Positions 44,592-52,443 of a DNA stretch of 64,000 nucleotides are shown piece after piece (position 1 is the first letter of the stretch; each line of letters starts with the position of its first letter). A model generated the notes under the pieces. That model did not search any database, was not told where the DNA came from, and saw only the letters and a program-made list of their open reading frames with translations. The stretch is from NCBI GenBank assembly GCA_017938925.1, contig JAGBAO010000002.1, positions 1 to 64,000 of the forward strand, in the 5' to 3' direction. The position numbers and the translations under genes were made by a program. This DNA comes from Bacteroidales bacterium (GTDB taxonomy: Bacteria > Bacteroidota > Bacteroidia > Bacteroidales > UBA932).

Positions 44592-45491
44592 ATGAAGAGA
44601 CTGATCATTGCACTATCATTCCTCTCCTGTTTTGCGGGAGCTTGCAGCAATACGTCAGAAGTGACAGGAGACATAGATATCTATGAAGACTTCAAGTCAC
44701 AGTTCGTTGCATCAAGAACCATAAGGGTTTGGACTCCTTCAGACTATGACCCGCAGAAGAAATATGATGTCCTATATATGCACGACGGACAGAACCTGTT
44801 CGATTCGACTCTTACATGGAACGGCGAGGAATGGGGCGTGGACGAGACTATGGCGCGTCTGATTGAGGAGGACAGGATACGACCATGCATAGTCGTGGGA
44901 ATGGATTGCGGTACGCTCAGATATGAGGAATACTATCCCTCCAGGATATGCTCCTCAATACCCGAAGGTGTCCTGCCTGAAGGATTCACTCCCCTTGGCG
45001 ACGAATATCTGAGGTTCATTGTGGAAGAAGTGAAGCCGTTCATCGACAGCACGTATTCCACATGGGGAGATGCTGCGCATACATTCGTCTCCGGCAGCAG
45101 TTGCGGCGGTCTGATCTCTTCATACGCTCTATGCGAGTATCCGGATGTGTTCTCGGCAGCTGCCTGCCTTTCCACTCATTCCAACCTTTGGAATCCATAT
45201 ACGGAGGATGATCAGACACCAGCGGCTGACGCATACAGAGAGTACCTGCGACAGAATCTTCCGACAGATTGCGCTCACAGACTGTACATGGACTGCGGAG
45301 ACAAGACCATTGATGCAGGATATGACAAGACGCAGGAGGCCATCAACGAAATGATTTCCTCGCTCGACTGGAAATCAGAAGACGGCACAGCCGCTTACAT
45401 GTACAGATTCTTCCCGGGACACGCCCACACAGAAAGCGACTGGAATGCGCGATTTGAGATTCCGGTTCTGTTTATGCTCGGCAAAAGATAA
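44592..45491 (+). CDS. Esterase-like lipoprotein (PF00756-type alpha/beta-hydrolase)
   Basis: A signal with cysteine (FAGAC, C18) precedes an esterase-D-like domain: RTIRVWTPSDYDPQKKYDVL, LYMHDGQNLFD (oxyanion side), VSGSSCGGLISSYAL with the nucleophilic serine, and a histidine in FPGHAHTESDW. Such proteins include carbohydrate esterases and enterochelin-esterase relatives. Position behind an amylase lipoprotein suggests acting on decorated glucans, which is inference. Confidence 0.82.
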   Translation: MKRLIIALSFLSCFAGACSNTSEVTGDIDIYEDFKSQFVASRTIRVWTPSDYDPQKKYDVLYMHDGQNLFDSTLTWNGEEWGVDETMARLIEEDRIRPCIVVGMDCGTLRYEEYYPSRICSSIPEGVLPEGFTPLGDEYLRFIVEEVKPFIDSTYSTWGDAAHTFVSGSSCGGLISSYALCEYPDVFSAAACLSTHSNLWNPYTEDDQTPAADAYREYLRQNLPTDCAHRLYMDCGDKTIDAGYDKTQEAINEMISSLDWKSEDGTAAYMYRFFPGHAHTESDWNARFEIPVLFMLGKR

Positions 45492-45513
45492 AGGCGTGGG
45501 GTTTCGTGAGATT

Positions 45514-46077
45514 ATGAAAGTCATGATTTGTCAAGACAAACGACCAACCGTGAAAAATGCTTTCCTTTTCATCATTTCAGCTATCTTTCTGACCGCATCT
45601 TGCGCACAGAAAGAGTCAGCTGCATATATGCTACGTCCGCATGAAGATCTGCCAAAAGAGATAGCTGCCGACAATAGTTTCACCAAGATATTCCTTGCTG
45701 GAACCATCGATATGGGAAACAGCAAGGACTGGCAGATGGAACTCTATGACAGGTTCGCCAAGATGGACGGCCGTTACATCCTTTTCAATCCGCGTCAGGA
45801 GCACTGGGATGCATCACGTCCCGGAGAGATGGACTATCAGGTGAGATGGGAGCTGGATCATCTGGAAAAAGCCGATATGATCATCATGTATATACTGGGA
45901 ACCAGCAAATCCCCCATCTCGCTGCTTGAGATGGGATTGCATGCCAAGAGTAACAAGATACATGTTATCTGCGAGAAGGATTTCTTTCGGTATGACAACG
46001 TCCGCATAACATGTGAATACTATGATGTACCGTTATATGACGATCTGGACGCCTTTTTCGAAAACATTGGGCGATGA
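45514..46077 (+). CDS. Nucleoside 2-deoxyribosyltransferase-like protein with lipoprotein signal
   Basis: The core matches the nucleoside 2-deoxyribosyltransferase-like fold: KIFLAGTIDMGNSKDWQMEL, RYILFNPRQEHW, LDHLEKADMIIMYILGTSKS and ISLLEMGLHAKSNKI, where the glutamate would be the nucleophile. Unusually, a hydrophobic segment ending ISAIFLTASC (C30) precedes it, suggesting a lipoprotein signal on a normally cytosolic fold. The start at 45514 is chosen because it follows the esterase gene; an in-frame start at 45445 would lie inside it. Remarkably, a ferredoxin-like remnant continues in the same frame after the stop. Confidence 0.7.
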   Translation: MKVMICQDKRPTVKNAFLFIISAIFLTASCAQKESAAYMLRPHEDLPKEIAADNSFTKIFLAGTIDMGNSKDWQMELYDRFAKMDGRYILFNPRQEHWDASRPGEMDYQVRWELDHLEKADMIIMYILGTSKSPISLLEMGLHAKSNKIHVICEKDFFRYDNVRITCEYYDVPLYDDLDAFFENIGR

Positions 46078-46311
46078 CATCGCAATGATGACTGCTCCGG
46101 ATGCGGTCTCTGTGCCAGGGAATGTCCTGTCGGCGCCATTGACGTAGCTGACCCGAAGGTCACCATCCTTGAGAAATGCATCAGCTGCATGAGGTGCATC
46201 GGCATCTGCCCGAAAGGAGCGAGAAAAGTGGCTCAGAATCTCTGGAATATGATGGCTGAGAAGATGGCTCCGGTCCTTGGCGGAAGAAAAGAAAACCATC
46301 TTTTCTTATAA
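46078..46311 (+). pseudogene. Ferredoxin C-terminal fragment of an EFR1-type protein
   Basis: In the same frame as, and directly after, the stop of the preceding gene, 77 codons encode two 4Fe-4S motifs: CSGCGLCARECPVGAID and CISCMRCIGICPKGARK, with the closing KENHLFL common to EFR1-type flavodoxin-ferredoxin proteins. There is no in-frame start codon, and the flavodoxin domain (about 170 residues) is missing. It is best read as a 5'-truncated remnant. All eight cysteines are intact, so either the loss is recent or the segment is expressed by readthrough. Confidence 0.7.
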
Positions 46312-46353
46312 ACAGTATGATTTTTGAAGAATTTCAATAAAATCATTCAGACC

Positions 46354-47457
46354 ATGTTTAACAAGCACGATATATCTAGAAACCAGTGTCAGCTCTTCTG
46401 GCATCAGGCAGAGAAAGGCTACGACTGGTGGTGGCATTCCTTTACAGGACATCATGCGGAAACCGGAGAGGAAAAGGCTTTCTTCATAGAGTATTTCCTC
46501 TGTAATCCGCTTCATGGAAGTGACAAGCCGTCTTTCGGAAGGCTTGGTGAGACTCCATCATATCTTATGGTCAAGGCCGGCAGCTGGGGCGAGGATGCGG
46601 CGCAGCTTCACAGATTCTTCGGATGGAAACAGGCTGAAATCGATATGGGGATACCATTTGTGATAAAGGCAGATGACTGTTATGCCTCAGAAGACAGAAT
46701 AAGCGGATCTGTATCGGTATCCGAAGAGGAAGCTGCTTCTCATCCGGAATACATGTGCGAGTCCGGCTCCATGAAATGGGACCTGAAGGTAAACAAGAAG
46801 GTCGCCTTCAATGTGGGATACGGGGCAGGCAGACTCTTCCGCGAGCTTCAGCTGTTCGAGATGTTCTGGCATGCCGAGGGCATGAAGAGCGAATTCGAAG
46901 GAGAGGTCATATGGAACGGAGAGAGATACCTGGTCACCCCTCAAACATGCTACGGGTATGCTGACAAGAATTGGGGCAAGGACTTCACATCCCCTTGGGT
47001 ATGGCTTTCTTCCAACAATCTCACCAGCGAGATTACAGGAAAGAAACTAGAGGACAGCGTATTCGACATCGGAGGAGGATGTCCCAAGGTCGGTCCGATC
47101 GCCCTCAAGAGGAAACTCCTCTCGGCTTTCTGGTATGAAGGCAAGCCTTATGAATTCAATTTCTCAAAGTTCTGGACTCTCTGCAGGACAGAGTTCGAAT
47201 GCACTGAGACCGATACTCAGATAATCTGGCATGTCGATCAAAGAACCTGGAAGCATCGCATGGTAGCGGACATCACCTGCGAGAAGAAGGATATGCTTCT
47301 TGTCAACTATGAGTCCCCTGACGGAGCCAAAAGGCACAACCGCCTTTGGAACGGCGGCTACGGCAAAGGCACCATCCAGCTGTTCGAAGGCGAAAGGCTG
47401 ATTGACAGGATTCACGCGGAGAACATCGGATGCGAATACGGAGAATACGACAGATAG
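46354..47457 (+). CDS. Tocopherol-cyclase-like protein
   Basis: About 367 residues with the pattern of the tocopherol cyclase-like family (AttH-like double beta-barrel): LFWHQAEKGYDWWWHSFTG, KWDLKVNKKVAFNVGYGAG, ARLFRELQ-type region near 170, CYGYADKNWGKDFTSPWVWL and EFNFSKFWTLC. In plants the enzyme closes the chromanol ring of vitamin E. Anaerobic gut bacteria do not make tocopherol, so the true substrate is probably another lipid. The ATG at 46354 is chosen over an in-frame TTG at 46324. Confidence 0.75.
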   Translation: MFNKHDISRNQCQLFWHQAEKGYDWWWHSFTGHHAETGEEKAFFIEYFLCNPLHGSDKPSFGRLGETPSYLMVKAGSWGEDAAQLHRFFGWKQAEIDMGIPFVIKADDCYASEDRISGSVSVSEEEAASHPEYMCESGSMKWDLKVNKKVAFNVGYGAGRLFRELQLFEMFWHAEGMKSEFEGEVIWNGERYLVTPQTCYGYADKNWGKDFTSPWVWLSSNNLTSEITGKKLEDSVFDIGGGCPKVGPIALKRKLLSAFWYEGKPYEFNFSKFWTLCRTEFECTETDTQIIWHVDQRTWKHRMVADITCEKKDMLLVNYESPDGAKRHNRLWNGGYGKGTIQLFEGERLIDRIHAENIGCEYGEYDR

Positions 47458-47465
47458 AATTACAG

Positions 47466-47603
47466 ATGAAGAGCAGACTCATCCTCACCACTGACAGAAA
47501 GTCAGCCTCAGAAGGCGAATACATAGAGATCAGATGGGCATGTGACGGCGTTGCTTGCTCTATGGCTTGGACTTCTATTTTCATCCATAGGAAGAAAGCC
47601 TGA
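47466..47603 (+). other. Short reading frame, possibly a truncated gene
   Basis: A 45-codon frame starts 8 bp after the tocopherol-cyclase-like gene (MKSRLILTTDRKSASEGEYI, then EIRWACDGVACS). The first 30 residues look like ordinary coding sequence for a beta-type domain, and the rest loses that character. It may be the stub of a longer co-transcribed gene. Low certainty. Confidence 0.25.
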
Positions 47604-47682
47604 AGTGAAAGTATCTTCAGACAAGATTCAGACAGCATATATATTTTCATAAGTCGGTTTTGTAATTTACGTTAAATTTAGA

Positions 47683-48480
47683 ATGAGTAGTATAATTATC
47701 AGATCTGCCAAAAAGGAAGAGGCGGCTCATATAGCTGAACTCTTCCTGCTTGCATGGCCTGTGGAAGATATATCAGATTCCAATCAAATCACCTATGATC
47801 AGCTGCAGAAGTTCATCACTCGTATTGCTGCCAGCAGGGATACTATCTACAGCTATGAAAACACTATTGTGGCCGAGGTGGATGGAAAGGTAGTAGGAGC
47901 GATGTGTGCATATGATGGGGCCGACTACCAGAGACTCAAGCAACCGATTGTTGACACTCTTGGCAACGATTCTGGCTTTGCAAACTTGAAGGAGACTGAG
48001 GCGGGTGAATTCTATCTCGACTCGGTCGGAGTCCTGCCCGAATATAGAGGACAAGGGATCGCATCGCTTCTCTTTGAAGCACAATGTCAGCGTGCCTCAT
48101 CATTGGGCCATAAGGTTGCAGGACTGATAGTTGATGAAGATAAGCCAATGGCAGAAGGACTATATATTAAACTCGGCTTCAGATATATTGATGACAAGGA
48201 CTTCTTCGGCCACAAGATGAAGCATATGGTCAGACAACTGAATATGACAGGCCAATATTACAGACACTTCAAGGGTAACGTCTATCGTGTCCTTCAAATC
48301 GCAAAGCATTCGGAAACCCTCGAGGAGATGGTCGTATATCAGGCTATGTATGGAGATCATGGCGTATGGGTACGACCTAAGACCATGTTCGAAGAAGTGA
48401 TTGAGAGAGACGGAAAGACCATCAGGCGTTTCTCACCTATTTCTGCAGAGGAAGCAGAGAAAGTAATCAACAATATATAG
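47683..48480 (+). CDS. GNAT acetyltransferase fused to a DUF1653 domain
   Basis: Residues 1-180 are a GNAT domain (IRSAKKEEAAHIAELFLLAW, LDSVGVLPEYRGQGIASLLF with the acetyl-CoA loop). Residues 187-250 are DUF1653: GQYYRHFKGNVYRVLQIAKH, VVYQAMYGDHGVWVRP and MFEEVIERDGKTIRRF. DUF1653 usually stands alone as a small protein. The substrate is unknown. A DMT transporter follows 7 bp later. Confidence 0.85.
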   Translation: MSSIIIRSAKKEEAAHIAELFLLAWPVEDISDSNQITYDQLQKFITRIAASRDTIYSYENTIVAEVDGKVVGAMCAYDGADYQRLKQPIVDTLGNDSGFANLKETEAGEFYLDSVGVLPEYRGQGIASLLFEAQCQRASSLGHKVAGLIVDEDKPMAEGLYIKLGFRYIDDKDFFGHKMKHMVRQLNMTGQYYRHFKGNVYRVLQIAKHSETLEEMVVYQAMYGDHGVWVRPKTMFEEVIERDGKTIRRFSPISAEEAEKVINNI

Positions 48481-48487
48481 GGCGTTT

Positions 48488-49378
48488 ATGGCTAAGCTAA
48501 GCAGGAACGCCATCATTGGCTACCCGGCCGGCATAATCACCGGCATCACATATGGACTGAATCCCCTCTTTGCGAAACCCCTTATGAACGACGGGGCTTC
48601 CACTGAAGCCATCCTCTTCTTCAGGTATGGCATTGCCGTGATTCTTCTTGGAGCATATCTGCTGCTGAAGAAAGAGAGTTTCAAGATTACTCTCAAGCAG
48701 GCAGGAATCCTTCTTGCGCTGGGATTGCTCTATACGGCAAGCAGCACCTTCCTCTTTGAAGCATATAAATACATCGCTTCAGGCCTGGCGACCACACTGG
48801 TGTTCCTCTTTCCGGTAATGGTCGCAATCATCATGGTCTTCCTGAAGGTCATTCCTTCATGGCCGGTATGGCTATCTATCGGAGCCACATTCGCAGGAGT
48901 GATGATAATGACAGGAGGCACCGGCTCCGAAGCGATCAATCCGATTGGTGTATGGTTCTCGATAGCATCTGCCTTCGTCTATGCGCTTTTCATAGTCATC
49001 ATCAACCGTAGCAAGGCCATATCCTCAATCTCGAACTCCCTGCTGACTTTCTATGCCCTGTTGGTAGGAACGGTTGTCTTCTTCACCAGATGCTCGCTTT
49101 CCGGAGCAGAGCTTATGACCGGACTTGACTCCGGAATGGCATGGATCAATCTCATAGGGCTTGCGATTCTGCCAACAATAGTCTCTACAGCGACCTTGGC
49201 AATCGCTACCAGAAATATCGGCGCTACCAAGGCTTCTGTATTGGGAGTCTTTGAACCGATCACAGCGATTCTTGTCGGCACTTTGGTATTCGGAGAAGCT
49301 CTCACTTCGAACATCATTACAGGTATCCTGATTTCAGTAGTAGCTGTTACCTTTATGATTACGGTGACGAAACGATAG
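48488..49378 (+). CDS. DMT-superfamily (EamA) transporter
   Basis: Ten membrane helices in two EamA repeats. Landmarks: ITGITYGLNPLFAKPLM, FFRYGIAVILLGAYLLL, YIASGLATTLVFLFPVMVAI and, in the second repeat, GATKASVLGVFEPITAILVG. EamA proteins export or import small metabolites such as amino acids. Probably co-transcribed with the GNAT-DUF1653 gene. It is the last gene before the accessory island. Confidence 0.9.
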   Translation: MAKLSRNAIIGYPAGIITGITYGLNPLFAKPLMNDGASTEAILFFRYGIAVILLGAYLLLKKESFKITLKQAGILLALGLLYTASSTFLFEAYKYIASGLATTLVFLFPVMVAIIMVFLKVIPSWPVWLSIGATFAGVMIMTGGTGSEAINPIGVWFSIASAFVYALFIVIINRSKAISSISNSLLTFYALLVGTVVFFTRCSLSGAELMTGLDSGMAWINLIGLAILPTIVSTATLAIATRNIGATKASVLGVFEPITAILVGTLVFGEALTSNIITGILISVVAVTFMITVTKR

Positions 49379-49412
49379 GGATCCGAAGACTACAAAAGCA
49401 TTCAACTATACT

Positions 49413-49538
49413 TTATAGCTGTTTAAGATATTCATTCACTTCCTCAAGGTTGCCACTGACCAGGTCAAAGAGCTTGTACATCAGCTCCGCCTCCTGCATT
49501 TCAGGGATGTATACTGGACAATCGTGGACACAACTCGC
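49413..49538 (-). other. Possible remnant at the left edge of the island
   Basis: A 41-codon open stretch on the minus strand between stops reads like a protein C-terminus (CVHDCPVYIPEMQEAELMYK, then NLEEVNEYLKQL). It has no start of its own beyond internal methionines. The CxxxCP pattern followed by IPEM is reminiscent of iron-sulfur domains on some oxidoreductases, but this is a guess. The rest of 49379-49880 holds the terminator at 49665-49698 and the direct repeat at 49688-49756, with no gene seen. Confidence 0.25.
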
Positions 49539-49664
49539 TTACTACTTCTTAGTTCCTCCCCGCAAGAGTAAGAATTAATACCTCAAGAGGGTCATTCCAC
49601 CATATGAGTATCAAATCAGCTGAAAAACATAGTAAATCACTGATATACAGAGCCAAACAAACAA

Positions 49665-49698
49665 AAGAAAGAGAGCAATATAACTTGCTCTCTTTCTT
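49665..49698. terminator. Strong terminator at the left direct repeat
   Basis: AAGAAAGAGAGCAA (49665-49678) and TTGCTCTCTTTCTT (49685-49698) form a perfect 14-bp stem with a 6-nt loop. Its right arm is the first part of the direct repeat. It can end transcripts of the ParE-like gene coming from the right. Confidence 0.7.
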
Positions 49699-49756
49699 TA
49701 AGTTATGCTACCTATATAGCTCTATACCAATCGTTTAGTTAATTACCACTCCAGAA
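49688..49756. repeat. Left 69-bp direct repeat
   Basis: This segment recurs in the same orientation at 57335-57403. The copies differ at two positions only: 49711 (C, versus T) and 49738 (G, versus A). Outside the 69 bp on the right, scattered identity goes on for about 30 bp. The pair brackets the island of accessory genes. Confidence 0.9.
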
Positions 49757-49880
49757 GGCACACCGAACTGATTTTCAGTTACTTAAACCATCCGCCCTAG
49801 AAATATCCTGCACCTGCCTCCTTTTAGGCCTAAGAAAAAATTCCCCACTTCACCCATCGTCCAGTCAAGAGCCTGGATCT

Positions 49881-50942
49881 TCATTCGAATCGTTCCCATA
49901 TTGCCTCTAATTCAGTGAGCACATCACCATTATCCGATATGGCTTTTAGTAAAGCCTTCTTAAAAGTATCATATATGGTCGGTCCGTGATTCCCTTCTGC
50001 ATCATACCACATATGGCGAGAGCCAAGTATATCTTTTCCAGCATTAGCAAATATTGGCCATTGGATATTTACCTTTATTATAGCAACAAGTCCTAGGGTA
50101 CATTGTTTCGTTGTAATTTTCTTATTAAAACATCTTGAAAGTGCATATGACAAAGCTTCGTGAAAAGCATCATGATGAGTTCCTCCATCTTTAGTGTGGT
50201 GATCATTCACATAAGATCTGATGAACTCTTCCGAATCTGATATATGCGTAAAAACGATCTCGAATCTTTCATCACATATATGAATCGGAGGATATCTATA
50301 TGCAGAATTACAGGTATTATCAAGCATATCCAGAAGACCATTCTTCGATATAAACTCAACTCCATTAAGAGTAATTGCCAAGCCCTTATGCAAACAGCAA
50401 TACTCATTGACAATATCCTTCAGGATGTCCATTCTGAATGCATACTCATTCAGGATTTCACTATCGGGAACAAATTCGACATAAAGGCCATCTCTCTCAC
50501 TTGTCTGTCCCTTATCGCTTCTTATCAAATCACCCTTTGAAAATGTTAGCGACATATATTCTCCACTCCTGTATGAAGTAATCATGAAGTGTTTGGAAAG
50601 TGCATTCGTGACTTTCAATCCCAATCCATTCAATCCGACAGTCTTCTTGTATTCTACGCTGTCATATCTACCGCCCATCATGGGGTCAGTGGATGCCCGA
50701 AACACTTTATCAAAAGGGATGCCTCGTCCAAAGTCCCTTACCTTCACCCTATTATCCTGTATGTCAAGAACTATTGATTTACCACACCCTGCTTGATGTT
50801 CATCGATGGAATTCATGATAATTTCCTTTAATATCGTATAAATTCCATCGCATGGTGAGTCCCCATTACCAATTCGCCCAATATACATACTAGACCTAAG
50901 TCTTATATGCTCGAGGCATTCCATTGTTCTGATATTTTCCAT
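49881..50942 (-). CDS. ParE/GyrB-like ATPase-half protein lacking TOPRIM
   Basis: The 353 residues match only the ATPase and transducer domains of topoisomerase IV subunit B. GHKL motifs are intact: LKEIIMNSIDEHQAG (E40, N44, D47), VRDFGRGIP (70-76) and VGLNGLGLKVTNALS. The transducer part (NDHHTKDGGTHHDAFHEAL; NAGKDILGSRHMW, where the QTK loop lies, with the lysine kept) is also recognisable. The protein stops where the TOPRIM and ParC-binding parts should begin, so it can bind ATP and dimerise but cannot cut DNA by itself. The sequence is far from a normal ParE, so it is a long-separate paralogue, not a fresh break. Confidence 0.85.
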   Translation of the reverse strand: MENIRTMECLEHIRLRSSMYIGRIGNGDSPCDGIYTILKEIIMNSIDEHQAGCGKSIVLDIQDNRVKVRDFGRGIPFDKVFRASTDPMMGGRYDSVEYKKTVGLNGLGLKVTNALSKHFMITSYRSGEYMSLTFSKGDLIRSDKGQTSERDGLYVEFVPDSEILNEYAFRMDILKDIVNEYCCLHKGLAITLNGVEFISKNGLLDMLDNTCNSAYRYPPIHICDERFEIVFTHISDSEEFIRSYVNDHHTKDGGTHHDAFHEALSYALSRCFNKKITTKQCTLGLVAIIKVNIQWPIFANAGKDILGSRHMWYDAEGNHGPTIYDTFKKALLKAISDNGDVLTELEAIWERFE

Positions 50943-51008
50943 ACTTCGTTTTGTTTGTTGAACACAAAGGAAAATATTCAGACTGTAAAAATCTGGCAGT
51001 GAGGATAT

Positions 51009-51530
51009 TTATGGAATAATCGGATCTCCACAGAACTTCTTGCGTGAGCAGTCCTTGCAGCGGAATCCCGCCCATACTGAATCGAAGTGTTCTATGGCAG
51101 CATCAAGAAGGCTTGGTTCATCTGTCAGGATTCCTGCTTCAAAGTTTCTGGTCTTATGGCTTTTCATTCCTATACCTGCACCGGTGAGATTTGCAGAACC
51201 GACATAGACTTCATCAAGGTCGAAGATCATCATCTTGAAGTGTACACGTGGGCATAATGCTCTTTCAAGTCTCTTCGATAGAATCGGGTATCTGTCGAAT
51301 TCCTCGCGGAAGATCGGTCCCGGTTCCTTTGCGTGTATAAGCCTGACTTCCACTCCCCTTTTGAGCAGTTCTGCCAGGATTGCAAGAAACGGTTCAGATG
51401 AGTTTCCAACCTTAACGTGAAGGTCCTTTATGTCAGCAGTGCCTATCCAAAGCGACTTCTTTACAGATGCCACCTTGGATAGTACTTCATTATAATGCTG
51501 GACGTCAGCAATGTACTTGACATAAGACAT
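51009..51530 (-). CDS. Single-HKD phospholipase-D-like nuclease with C-terminal cysteine cluster
   Basis: One PLD motif is present: VHFKMMIFD (H97, K99, D104) followed by YVGSANLTGAG. A single motif means the enzyme must dimerise to be active, as in Nuc/Bfil-type nucleases. The last 20 residues contain CKDCSRKKFC (158-167), a possible metal-binding knuckle. A -7 box (TAACTTTG, complement of 51536-51543) lies only 5 bp before the ATG, so the message is nearly leaderless. It lies between the DnaE-like and ParE-like genes on the same strand. Confidence 0.82.
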   Translation of the reverse strand: MSYVKYIADVQHYNEVLSKVASVKKSLWIGTADIKDLHVKVGNSSEPFLAILAELLKRGVEVRLIHAKEPGPIFREEFDRYPILSKRLERALCPRVHFKMMIFDLDEVYVGSANLTGAGIGMKSHKTRNFEAGILTDEPSLLDAAIEHFDSVWAGFRCKDCSRKKFCGDPIIP

Positions 51531-51535
51531 AGGAC

Positions 51536-51543
51536 AAAGTTAG
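51536..51543 (-). promoter_or_regulatory. -7 box of the PLD-like gene
   Basis: The complement is TAACTTTG directly ahead of the start codon, predicting a very short or absent leader. Confidence 0.45.
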
Positions 51544-51601
51544 AAAATATTAACGTATTTCTTAATTTACCTCTTTATCATTACGTCCTTTATCTAGTTA
51601 C

Positions 51602-52294
51602 TTAAGCATAAACAAGTGGAACCAATGCATCTTTATATTCTTCTGGATAATATGCTTTCAACCAATAACATTGATAGATAACAATGGCGTCATAGGTAGC
51701 GTTCCTTCTATGGATTGTATGCTCTCCTGCTGTCTTGATTCTATCCCAGATATGTTCAGCATCTGACTTCGTATAACCTTTCATCCGTGTAGCGAAGATG
51801 AAGAATGGCTTCCATATATCAAGTTCCTCTCTCATATTTTTACGGATGTATTTGACTATCGTATTTGATATATCTATAGGTATTCTAGAGTATTGATGAA
51901 TCATATCAACAGCTTGTTCGCAATACAACAGTACTCCATAACTTTCTTTCAGAATAGCTTCTTCTATATCCGAATAATATTCGATATTATCCGGTTCCTC
52001 TTTGTTTTTATAGTATTCAGAAAACTTCTGCGCCATATATGGTTTCAAGAACGACTGCAGTGCTATCAGATGACGCAATTCATTCGGCTCGACCATAGTG
52101 ACACAAGCATGCATCATGTGGGATTCCAGTCCGAATACGTCGGAGGAAGTATCTGCTTTAATGAGATCATAAACCTTTGGATCATCCAATGGAAATGAAT
52201 AAATATCTATATCCACCCCATGTCTTTTTGAAATCAATCGGACACACTTATTTGCGATTGACAATAGCACATTGCCTTCTACTCTATCTTCCAT
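51602..52294 (-). CDS. DnaE-derived fragment protein (DNA polymerase III alpha region without catalytic aspartates)
   Basis: The 230 residues align in order with one segment of DNA polymerase III alpha: IDIYSFPLDDPKVYDLIKAD (PLDD-K at 35-40), VFGLESHMM (53-61), LIALQSFLKPY (where DnaE has ALxRPGP), ILKESYGVLLYCEQAVDMIH (114-133) and ATYDAIVIYQCYWLKAYYPE (199-218, where DnaE has KSHAxxYxxxxYQTxxLKxxYP). The segment begins after the palm motifs that carry the catalytic aspartates, and lacks PHP, beta-binding and OB parts. It cannot polymerise. Start at 52294 fits a -7 box at complement 52322-52329. No such stand-alone protein is known to me. Confidence 0.75.
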   Translation of the reverse strand: MEDRVEGNVLLSIANKCVRLISKRHGVDIDIYSFPLDDPKVYDLIKADTSSDVFGLESHMMHACVTMVEPNELRHLIALQSFLKPYMAQKFSEYYKNKEEPDNIEYYSDIEEAILKESYGVLLYCEQAVDMIHQYSRIPIDISNTIVKYIRKNMREELDIWKPFFIFATRMKGYTKSDAEHIWDRIKTAGEHTIHRRNATYDAIVIYQCYWLKAYYPEEYKDALVPLVYA

Positions 52295-52321
52295 ACTTAT
52301 CTCAGTTGTTTAATCTTGCCG

Positions 52322-52329
52322 CAAAACTA
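52322..52329 (-). promoter_or_regulatory. -7 box of the DnaE-like gene
   Basis: The complement is TAGTTTTG, 27 bp before the start at 52294, divergent from the PD-(D/E)XK gene promoter at 52414-52421. Confidence 0.5.
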
Positions 52330-52413
52330 TATTCTCATATTGTCAAAAGTTGGCAGGAATAATTAATTCAAGGTACATTCCATACAAAAGTCAAAGGGTA
52401 TGGAAATAATTAC

Positions 52414-52421
52414 TAAATTTG
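52414..52421 (+). promoter_or_regulatory. -7 box of the PD-(D/E)XK gene
   Basis: TAAATTTG, 22 bp before the ATG at 52444. Confidence 0.5.
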
Positions 52422-52443
52422 GTGTGATTAAATACTTATCTAC

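Noticed and set aside
49881..50942. Broken host parE pseudogene
   Set aside because: No internal stops or frameshifts, far from typical ParE sequence, all ATP-binding motifs kept and no remaining parE half nearby.
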